Below, piece by piece: positions 57,207-64,000 of a stretch of DNA of 64,000 nucleotides. The number at the start of each line of letters is the position of its first letter. Position 1 is the stretch's first letter. A program made the position numbers and the translations under genes. This stretch comes from JARYLZ01 sp964388275 (GTDB lineage Bacteria > Bacteroidota > Ignavibacteria > SZUA-365). The notes below the pieces were generated by a model. The model was not told the origin of the DNA and did no database searches. It worked only from the letters and a program-made list of their open reading frames with translations. The stretch covers positions 1 to 64,000 of the forward strand of contig CAYLZD010000022.1 of assembly GCA_964388275.1 (NCBI GenBank), given 5' to 3'.

Positions 57207-59780
57207 TCAGAAGTTTATCGGACTTGAAAATCCGATGAAAAAATTCGATCCTTCGCGGTAATGATTAAGCCGCCACGCCAGGTCCAGTCTGAAAAGCAGC
57301 AGTATTCGATCAATTCCGAAACCGGCTTCCACGAATGGAACCTTGGCCGTGCCTGGAGGAACGGACTGCAGGCTGCGTGTCTCTGCGGTCATGTCCGACC
57401 ATGAAATCCCGGCGAACATCCTCAAGCCGAAACCGCTTCCTTCCAGCAACGGAAGATGCAGCCATCGGAAGATCTGGTCGTCGAAGTCATGTTCCAGGAA
57501 CAAGGTCGCTATGCGGTCGCCTCCGAACTCTCTCGGCGTCGCGGTGCGGAATTGCCAGGAAGCCGCCAGATATGAAATGCTGCCGGACATGAAAAACAAG
57601 CGTTGCCTCGGCAATTTGCCCCGCGAGTCGAAAGCCGACAGCCGGTACGCCGTTCTGCCCAGGCGGCCGAGCTCGAAGGACCCGTTCATCATGAATCCTC
57701 CTGTTATGAAGTCCCACACTGATTCCGCGATGTCGGCACGGTGGAAGTCAATGGAAAACACGGGCACATGATTTCTGCGGCCGAAACGTGTGATTTCTCC
57801 GGCATTGTCGATGAAATCCCTGTTGTCGAAGGAAAACTGAATCCCGATTTCGAAAATCTTTCCGTCATTGATCGCCGGATTATCCCGGGCCGGCCAGGAT
57901 CTGCGGAAAATGCTCCAATCCGTGTTCCGGGATTGACTGCGGAACAACGTCAATCCTCCCCTGAAAGTAAGAGGGAACAGCTTTAGAAAATCGTAACTCA
58001 CGGCGGTTTTTATACCGCGCTCGCGATGATAGTCCTTGTCATCATACTTGTACAGAAGATTGGAGAGCGTCGTGCCCATATTGCCGAGGCGCTCAGGCAT
58101 CCTCTCGATGTGGTATGATGCATCGAATGCGGAGGCCGACAGTCTCAAGTCCCCACTCGGGCGCGCCGTCAGATCCAACTCTCCGTTCCAGCTCCGGCTC
58201 GCGAAACCGTATCCCAGTGAGAGGCCCGCCCTGTCCAGCAACGGCAGGGCATTGCGGGCGGATACTCCGAATTCCAAAACATGCCCGTCCACACGGTTGA
58301 AGCGGTACAGGCTCATAATGCCGGGTATGCTCCACTGCGCATCTCCGAATGAAAACGTGTGTCCTGTAATGGCCGAACCGATAGTCCAGGTGTTGCGGTT
58401 CTCTTCCCACACGGTTTGCAGACTGTCCGCGATTCTATAGGCCTCCGCTTCCTCGCTGCGCTCGAGAATCCTGGCGTTTCTCACCCAAAACAGCGAATCG
58501 CGTTCGTCGGCCTCCTTCAACACCTTGATGCGCGTCCTGTCGAAGAACGCGTCGTCGATCGTGTCGTTAATGACGTAATCCTGCAGTACGGAAAACGCTT
58601 CGAAGTGCATACGCAGCTGGATTATCGAAGTCACGGAGATGCCTCCGTCGACGATTACGTCCGCAGGCATCCAGAACTCTTCGCCGAATAGTCGAAAGTG
58701 CTGCCGGATTCGGATGCTGTCGGTAAACGCCGGCAGGGCCGCCCTGTTGAGTCTCAGATCGGCCATCGCAAGGGCGAAGCTTCCGTCGGCTATGTATATG
58801 GTTCCGTTGAAAAGCGGGTCGTATTCCGAGGCGGGGCGTATCTCGATTCTGTGAACTCGTTCTCCTTCCAGTGACGCGACGCCGGTGAGAGTGTAGTCGT
58901 AATTACGGAGCCCCGCCTCCGATATCGGACCTACAATGTTCTTCCCCGTCATTTTCAGGAGATCGGCGGAGAGGTCGACGATGAAAAATGAGCTTAACAG
59001 CAGGTTCGCCTGCGCTGGGATCTGCGCGGTCTGCTTGCGCGCCCTTATGGTTTCCTTGTAACGGTTCGGCTTGGCCCAGGCGGCGTCGGTCAGAGTCTCG
59101 AGTATGATGACGGAAGCGCTCGAGTCCGCCGAGGAAGTGTCTGCCGGAAGGTTGATGCTTCCACGGCCGCGGCGGGTTCTGATGGAGATATCAGCGCCCG
59201 TCAAGGCGTCGATAGCGACAACGGCCTTCGAGTGGGAGGAGAATCTGTAGTTCTCGAGGCGGTCCGCGCGTTCGACCTTGGCCTCGATCGCCCGGCGGAT
59301 GATGTCGAGGGCGGGGTTGTCGCTCGGAGTCACGACTACCTCCGGCAGCTCTATCTGCCCGCGCTGGAGAAAGAAACGAAGTCCGCCGACGTTTTCCGAG
59401 GCGTTGATTTTCATCTCCTGAGAGGAGTAACCGATGTGACCCGCGATTAGCGTCAAGCTGCCCGGCGGCGCCGGGAGTGTGAAACCGCCCTGGCGGTCGG
59501 CCGTGGTGCCGCGTGCGCCTTCCATAATCCTTACGGTCGCGAAAGGGAGCGGGTCGTTCGTCGCCGCGTCGAATATGACGCCGCTGATCCGGATATCCTG
59601 CGCCTGCGAGACTTTCCCCGTGAGGCCGGCGAGCATGAGCAAACAGCACAAGGTTTGTATGCCGCCAAGGAAACTCCTTGATTCGCCGTGACGGTGGAGG
59701 AGAGTGAACGAGTCCGCGCTCGATGCCGCGGCATGCGTCCTGACGCGAACAGATGCAGCGAACGGCGGCTCATCATGCAT
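57207..59780 (-). CDS. DUF5686/CarboxypepD_reg outer-membrane protein
   Basis: 857 residues. A signal-like hydrophobic stretch lies at about 41-58. A carboxypeptidase-regulatory-like beta-sandwich (about 63-140, with PFATVRIMEG) comes next, then a DUF5686-like region and a long predicted beta-barrel that ends in a terminal Phe (SSPINF), the outer-membrane insertion signature. It is a Bacteroidota-type envelope protein without known substrate. The first 40 residues look non-signal-like, so the real start may lie further in. It is 26 nt after the fused ptb gene on the same strand and may share its transcript. Confidence 0.75.
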   Translation of the reverse strand: MHDEPPFAASVRVRTHAAASSADSFTLLHRHGESRSFLGGIQTLCCLLMLAGLTGKVSQAQDIRISGVIFDAATNDPLPFATVRIMEGARGTTADRQGGFTLPAPPGSLTLIAGHIGYSSQEMKINASENVGGLRFFLQRGQIELPEVVVTPSDNPALDIIRRAIEAKVERADRLENYRFSSHSKAVVAIDALTGADISIRTRRGRGSINLPADTSSADSSASVIILETLTDAAWAKPNRYKETIRARKQTAQIPAQANLLLSSFFIVDLSADLLKMTGKNIVGPISEAGLRNYDYTLTGVASLEGERVHRIEIRPASEYDPLFNGTIYIADGSFALAMADLRLNRAALPAFTDSIRIRQHFRLFGEEFWMPADVIVDGGISVTSIIQLRMHFEAFSVLQDYVINDTIDDAFFDRTRIKVLKEADERDSLFWVRNARILERSEEAEAYRIADSLQTVWEENRNTWTIGSAITGHTFSFGDAQWSIPGIMSLYRFNRVDGHVLEFGVSARNALPLLDRAGLSLGYGFASRSWNGELDLTARPSGDLRLSASAFDASYHIERMPERLGNMGTTLSNLLYKYDDKDYHRERGIKTAVSYDFLKLFPLTFRGGLTLFRSQSRNTDWSIFRRSWPARDNPAINDGKIFEIGIQFSFDNRDFIDNAGEITRFGRRNHVPVFSIDFHRADIAESVWDFITGGFMMNGSFELGRLGRTAYRLSAFDSRGKLPRQRLFFMSGSISYLAASWQFRTATPREFGGDRIATLFLEHDFDDQIFRWLHLPLLEGSGFGLRMFAGISWSDMTAETRSLQSVPPGTAKVPFVEAGFGIDRILLLFRLDLAWRLNHYREGSNFFIGFSSPINF

Positions 59781-59806
59781 TGCTGCGACCTGTCCACCTT
59801 GCTTCG

Positions 59807-61774
59807 TCAGGAGTCTTTTCCCGACCGCAATTCCTCGAAGTGCTTCGCCATCAGGCTTCCGAGGGCGATGGAGAGGAGCTTGGCATCGGAGGTGTCCGAT
59901 CGTGACGCAATAAGAATGGGCGCGGTTCCGCCGACGATTATGTGGGACAAACGGTATCCCGCAAAATACGTCGTGCTTTTTGCCAGAGCGTTTGCCGTGT
60001 CGATATTCGCCGCAACGAGTATATCCGCCTGTCCGGCGACGGGTGAATCGGTCCCCTTGATCGCGGTGGCCTTTCTGCTCACCGCCACGTCGAGCGCGAT
60101 CGGCCCCTCCACAACGCAGCCGGGAATAAGCCCCGCCCGGTTCATCTGCATGATTGCCGCGGCATCCATCGTGGAGGGCGCAGCCGGATTCACGGTTTCG
60201 GAGGCGGCCAGCATCGCGACGCGCGGGAGCTTGTTGCCGAGTGAATGAGCCACGATGACGGAATTCCGGAGGATCTCAATTTTCTGCCGGATGTTGGGCA
60301 GCAGGTTGACGCCCCCGTCTGTGATCATCACCAGACGCACACCGTCTTCATCAGGATACTCGAACACGAACGTATCGCTCAGCAGGGATCCTGCGCGCAA
60401 TCCTGTTTTGCCGTTCAAAACGGCCCGCATCAGAACCGGCGTGTTTACGCCACCCTTCAGAAGAATGTCGGCGTGGCCTTCACGGACCACCGACACCGCT
60501 TTTTCTGCAGTGGATTGTTCATTACGCGAATCGATGATCTCGTAGTCGTCTATCTTGAAATCAGGGTATTGTTTCGAAGCGGTTTCCTTTATGAAATCGG
60601 AATTGCCGACAAAAACCGGCGCACCGAGTCCAAGTTCCACGCATTCGATGCCCGCGTGCAGCGCCGCGGCGTTCTCGGCGCCGGCAATGCACACTCTGCG
60701 GGGTGGTAACGCCCTGACCGATACGAGCATTTCCTCGAAGTTGCGTATGCCCTTGGGTGTCGGCTCGACCGGCGCCGCGAATCGGGCCGGAGCCTCATAA
60801 CGGGCAGTCTCACCCGTTACCACGCCGACTTCCTTTTGAAGACCTTCGGCGACCACGTGAGCCGTGAGGCCGGCGGGGCGTGGAAAGGCCTCGGCGCCTG
60901 TTACGGCGATACAGCATGAGCGCAGCTGCTCCTCGATATACGGCTCTCCATCCTCGATTACGTAAAGGCGCTTGACCAGGCTTGCGAAGTAAGCGATCAA
61001 TTTCCGGGGAAGCGGATTGAGCATTCCCAGTCGGAGGAAGGATGCGTCAGGTAAAACGGATTTGGCAGTGAGATACGCGTCGCCGGCGGCAATGATTCCG
61101 ACATCCCCGGATAACGCTTCGAGCCGGTTGATGTCCAGCGCAAGGCAGCCGTGATTTTCGATTGCCGCGAGAGCGCGGCTCACATGAAGGCGGCGGTCAC
61201 GCTCGCTCATCTCATTCTGCGCGGCGGGCTCGCTCCGCGCCGGCGCGGGAGGAATGGAGAATTCCGTCTCGGCTGTCGAGCATATGATGTCGCTTCCCAA
61301 GCACAGGACCACGGGGAGCGTGTGCTTTTCACTGAGGGTGAAACACGCATCGAGGAAGCCTGGAATTTCTTCCGGATGAGTTGGACAGAGCACAGGCAGA
61401 CCGGCGGAACGCAGTGACGGTCTCATGTCGGGCGCAAAAGAAGCGCCGGTGTCCGGCATGTCGAAATGAGCGACGACGAGACCGGCGCGAGGCAAAACAC
61501 CTCGCGATGAGAACATCATTTCGGTGAGATTTCCGATCGCCTGCCGTCCCGCTACAGCGAGCGCTCGTTCTCCGCGCGCGGACAGCCCGACGGCCGCGTC
61601 AAGACATTCCGCGTCGTTTTTCGCCGTTATTACGGTCAGACCTTCCGTTGCCTTCGCGGCTGTCAGGACTCTGATCAGAGTTTCATGAGCATCGGTGACA
61701 GCGCAGGAGGCGCCGCAAGCCTTTGCGCAAAGGGCGAGGATTGTCGCCGCATCGTACGGAGTGTTGGCATTCAT
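59807..61774 (-). CDS. IorA-like region fused to phosphate butyryltransferase
   Basis: 655 residues in one uninterrupted frame. Residues about 8-315 resemble the N-terminal pyrimidine-binding domain and domain II of indolepyruvate:ferredoxin oxidoreductase alpha (IorA). The second includes GIIAAGDAYLTAKSV, LRLGMLNPLPRKLI and YVIEDGEPYIEEQL. The C-terminal TPP-binding domain of IorA is missing. Residues about 345-655 are a complete Ptb domain: LLKGGVNTPVLMRAVL, ETVNPAAPSTMDAA, GPIALDVAVS and SPVAGQADILVAANIDTANA. Ptb exchanges butyryl-CoA for butyryl-phosphate. Butyrate kinase is the next gene upstream, so both form a Ptb-Buk unit. The function of the IorA part is unknown. Confidence 0.85.
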   Translation of the reverse strand: MNANTPYDAATILALCAKACGASCAVTDAHETLIRVLTAAKATEGLTVITAKNDAECLDAAVGLSARGERALAVAGRQAIGNLTEMMFSSRGVLPRAGLVVAHFDMPDTGASFAPDMRPSLRSAGLPVLCPTHPEEIPGFLDACFTLSEKHTLPVVLCLGSDIICSTAETEFSIPPAPARSEPAAQNEMSERDRRLHVSRALAAIENHGCLALDINRLEALSGDVGIIAAGDAYLTAKSVLPDASFLRLGMLNPLPRKLIAYFASLVKRLYVIEDGEPYIEEQLRSCCIAVTGAEAFPRPAGLTAHVVAEGLQKEVGVVTGETARYEAPARFAAPVEPTPKGIRNFEEMLVSVRALPPRRVCIAGAENAAALHAGIECVELGLGAPVFVGNSDFIKETASKQYPDFKIDDYEIIDSRNEQSTAEKAVSVVREGHADILLKGGVNTPVLMRAVLNGKTGLRAGSLLSDTFVFEYPDEDGVRLVMITDGGVNLLPNIRQKIEILRNSVIVAHSLGNKLPRVAMLAASETVNPAAPSTMDAAAIMQMNRAGLIPGCVVEGPIALDVAVSRKATAIKGTDSPVAGQADILVAANIDTANALAKSTTYFAGYRLSHIIVGGTAPILIASRSDTSDAKLLSIALGSLMAKHFEELRSGKDS

Positions 61775-61828
61775 GGCGGTGTTTAACGATGTTTGTGTCT
61801 GGAAAATGGAATTATCTGTCTGCCGATG

Positions 61829-62884
61829 TCAGTAAGCGAGAGGTTTTTCCTGATTGCGCAGAACTCTCAATGTCCCCTGCGCCAGGGCCAGCATTTCATG
61901 CTCGCCGGCGTAATTCAATACAGGCGCAATCCAGGACACCCTTTTGGTAACATACGCTCTCACGAGTTTGGAGCGCGAGAGTCCGCCGGTCAGGATGACC
62001 GCGTTCACTTTTCCGGAAAGAACCGCAGACATAGCGCCGATTTCCTTTGCGATCTGGTAACACATCGCTTGAACGACTTCCGCAGCGAATTCGTCTCCTC
62101 CGGCGATGCGGCGTTCTATTTCCATAAGATCGTTCGTGCCGAGATAAGCGACCAGTCCACCCTTCCCCATGACCAGCTTTTTCATCTCCGCCTCGGTGTA
62201 TTTGCCCGAGAAGCAGAGTTTGATGAAGGGTTGAAGCGGAAGCGTTCCTGTTCTGTCCGGGCTGAACGGGCCGTTGCTGGAGGCGTCGTTCACGTCGATA
62301 ATGCGGCCGCCGAGCAGCGGCGCTATTGAGATGCCTCCGCCCAGGTGAGCGACGACGAAGGAGCTTTTTGTATAGGGAATATCCAGTTTCTCTGCGGCGG
62401 CGCGGGCGACGGCGTGCATGTTCAAAGTATGCGCGAGCGCTTTGCGATTGATCCCGGGGAGGCCCGAATATCGGGCGATCGGTTCGAATTCATCCACGCA
62501 TATCGGATCGACGATGTAGGCGGGTATGTTCCACTCCCTGGCCAGGGCATTCGCAAAGGCGCATCCGAGGTTTGCAGCGTGTTCACCTTGCAGGTTCGCG
62601 CGCGCGTCCTTCAACATGGCCTCGTTGACCAGATACGTCCCGCCCTGCAGAGGTTTCAGCAGGCCGCCGCGGCCTGCCACGGCATCCATGGGCGCTTTAA
62701 TCGACAATGCGTCGAAACCTGTTCTGATGTTCCCGAGCCGATTCTCGAATTCTCCCCATATCGGTCCTGACGGCGGCGGGTGCTTGACATCGAGCTGTTT
62801 GTATACCTTCTCGTCGCGGAAAACAGCGATTTTCGTTGATGTGGAACCGGGATTGATAACCAGGACGTGATGTGTTTTAGGCAT
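61829..62884 (-). CDS. buk: Butyrate kinase
   Basis: 351 residues. It makes ATP from butyryl-phosphate (or branched acyl phosphate) in fermentation. Sugar-kinase/actin fold: VINPGSTSTKIAVF at the N-terminus, VVAHLGGGIS, GRIIDVNDASSNGPFSPDRTG and VILTGGLSRS. It is 54 nt from the fused IorA/Ptb gene that it precedes. Its promoter is at 62955-62985. Confidence 0.95.
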   Translation of the reverse strand: MPKTHHVLVINPGSTSTKIAVFRDEKVYKQLDVKHPPPSGPIWGEFENRLGNIRTGFDALSIKAPMDAVAGRGGLLKPLQGGTYLVNEAMLKDARANLQGEHAANLGCAFANALAREWNIPAYIVDPICVDEFEPIARYSGLPGINRKALAHTLNMHAVARAAAEKLDIPYTKSSFVVAHLGGGISIAPLLGGRIIDVNDASSNGPFSPDRTGTLPLQPFIKLCFSGKYTEAEMKKLVMGKGGLVAYLGTNDLMEIERRIAGGDEFAAEVVQAMCYQIAKEIGAMSAVLSGKVNAVILTGGLSRSKLVRAYVTKRVSWIAPVLNYAGEHEMLALAQGTLRVLRNQEKPLAY

Positions 62885-62954
62885 GTTAGGGCTCCTGCAT
62901 GAGGAAGGCGCTGTGGGAGGGATTGCGGAAGGAAGAAATTACGTCAGTTACCGA

Positions 62955-62985
62955 CAAAGCTACGAATAAGCTACGCTACGGGCAA
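62955..62985 (-). promoter_or_regulatory. Promoter of the buk-ptb operon
   Basis: On the minus strand TTG (62985-62983), exactly 20 nt, then TAGCTTTG (62962-62955), a perfect TAnnTTTG. Predicted start near 62949, about 65 nt before buk. Confidence 0.75.
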
Positions 62986-63085
62986 GGAAGAAGTGATAAT
63001 TTCGATGTTTATTAGATGATAATTGGCCTTTTCGAGCATATTTCAAGGTTATTTGTGTTGCCATCGGTTCGCCAGTAAAAATACG

Positions 63086-63116
63086 TTGACACCCCCGCCG
63101 GATTTTTGTATTTTTG
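63086..63116 (+). promoter_or_regulatory. Promoter upstream of queA
   Basis: TTGAC with TTG at 63086-63088, exactly 20 nt, then TATTTTTG (63109-63116), a perfect TAnnTTTG. Predicted start near 63122, leaving a leader of about 195 nt. Confidence 0.72.
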
Positions 63117-63318
63117 TAAATATTTCGTAAAGTGGAATAATACTGCATAAAACATTTTCTACATTTCTTCAAATCAAACACGCGGCACCGCCTGCAGCAG
63201 AGTCGGGGATCGGCGTGGATTTTCGGAAACACATCGGAACGAAGATTTCGGATTCCTTGCTCGGGAATCGGTCGATTCCACAGACCATATCACATGAAAG
63301 CATATAAGGTACCGTTGT

Positions 63319-64000
63319 ATGAAATTATCCGATTTTGACTATCAGGTAGTCAAGGCGCTCATCGCGAAATACCCGGCTGAACCGCGCGATTCCGCGCGAA
63401 TGATGGTGCTTCACAGATCGACAGGCGACATCGAGCATCGCGCATTCTCCGACATCCACGAGTACTTCCGAAAAGGCGATTGCCTCGTTCTCAACGATAC
63501 CAAGGTTTTTCCTGCGCGATTGATCGGACGAAAAGAGAAAACAAATGCGAAAATCGAAGTCTTCCTGCTTCGCGAATTGAGCAAGACAGAGCACCTTTGG
63601 GATGTCATAGTCGATCCCGCCCGCAAAGTCCGCATCGGCAACAAGATCTATTTTTCCGACGATCTCATGTGCGAGGTTATCGACAATACGACATCGCGGG
63701 GTCGCACCGTCCGTTTCAATTACGACGGTGATTTCTACAAGTTGATAGATGCGGTCGGGCAGACGCCTTTGCCGCCTTACATCAAGCGTGAAGCCGAGGA
63801 AGAAGACAAGGATTGGTATCAGACGGTTTTTGCCAGGGCAATAGGGGCCGTCGCGGCGCCGACAGCCGGACTCCATTTCACTAAACCCCTTCTGGGCAAA
63901 CTGAAGAAAAAGGGCGTCGTCGTAACATCCGTCCTGCTGCACATCGGACAGGGCACGTTCCGCCCGGTCGAGGTCGAGGACCTTACAAAGCACAAGATGG
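63319..64000 (+). CDS. queA: tRNA ribosyltransferase-isomerase QueA, 5' part
   Basis: 227 residues visible, cut by the window end with no stop. It transfers and isomerises the ribosyl part of S-adenosylmethionine onto preQ1-modified tRNA, the penultimate step of queuosine synthesis. The N-terminus MKLSDFDY, VLNDTKVFPARL, TPLPPYI, and the AAPTAGLHF and LHIGQGTFRPV motifs identify QueA. About 110-120 residues lie beyond the edge. Confidence 0.95.
   Translation, partial: MKLSDFDYQVVKALIAKYPAEPRDSARMMVLHRSTGDIEHRAFSDIHEYFRKGDCLVLNDTKVFPARLIGRKEKTNAKIEVFLLRELSKTEHLWDVIVDPARKVRIGNKIYFSDDLMCEVIDNTTSRGRTVRFNYDGDFYKLIDAVGQTPLPPYIKREAEEEDKDWYQTVFARAIGAVAAPTAGLHFTKPLLGKLKKKGVVVTSVLLHIGQGTFRPVEVEDLTKHKM

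Larger units (their letters stand above)
62885..63318. other. Divergent regulatory spacer between buk and queA
   Basis: About 430 nt, AT-richer than the coding DNA around it. It carries back-to-back promoters, buk to the left and queA to the right, each a perfect fit. The queA leader would be about 195 nt long. An inverted pair GGATTCC/GGAATCG near 63251-63270 is weak. I see no riboswitch that I can name. Confidence 0.5.

Overview
The window is GC-rich, densely coded bacterial chromosome with no phage, insertion sequence, CRISPR array or rRNA that I can see. It points to the Bacteroidota/Chlorobiota (FCB) lineage, probably an Ignavibacteria- or Kapabacteria-like organism. Three signals support this. 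Secreted proteins end in type IX secretion (T9SS) type A sorting domains, including the classic YPNPFNP signature. A DUF5686/CarboxypepD_reg outer-membrane protein is present. Ten promoters fit TTG, exactly 20 nt, then TAnnTT, and three more fit loosely; this is the -33/-7 promoter type of Bacteroidota. The taxon is inference; no 16S gene is present.

Layout. 1-49 is the 5' part of tRNA-His (minus). 178-10236 is a long plus-strand lipid operon: DUF177, rpmF, plsX, fabH, fabD, fabG, acpP, fabF, rnc, then gcvP. 10551-13350 holds a TPR protein, an unknown membrane-anchored protein, a CoA-binding protein and a CPXCG-type Cys-rich protein. 13426-18154 (minus) is MFS exporter, SpoIIE phosphatase, yajQ and a cell-wall amidase. 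18364-20943 is a 13-repeat secreted T9SS protein. 21069-25630 (minus) holds DinB, a flavin reductase, an FAH hydrolase and a MetH that stops after its pterin domain. 25863-26411 is a thioredoxin-like protein. 26459-29936 (minus) is a nucleotide-sugar operon (rfbB, UDP-sugar dehydrogenase, wecB). 30276-31995 is a pair of secreted unknowns. 32134-37412 (minus) is a YncE-like beta-propeller and the rplM-rpsI-rpsB-tsf-pyrH-frr translation cluster. 37671-42891 is transaldolase-like, gcvT, ftsK and lolA. 43375-52623 is a giant (3082 aa) T9SS-secreted Ig-like protein. 52721-57108 is an M20 peptidase, dapB, dapA, ldcA and a GT2 glycosyltransferase. 57207-62884 (minus) is butyrate kinase, a fusion of an IorA-like region with phosphate butyryltransferase, and a DUF5686 outer-membrane protein. 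63319-64000 is the start of queA.

The genes are mostly housekeeping: fatty acid and phospholipid initiation, lysine/diaminopimelate and peptidoglycan recycling, translation, DNA translocation and envelope-polysaccharide precursors. The unusual parts are the 2-oxoacid-oxidoreductase-like/Ptb fusion beside butyrate kinase, the MetH that lacks its cobalamin module, and the giant surface protein behind a possible sigma-54 site plus a housekeeping promoter.
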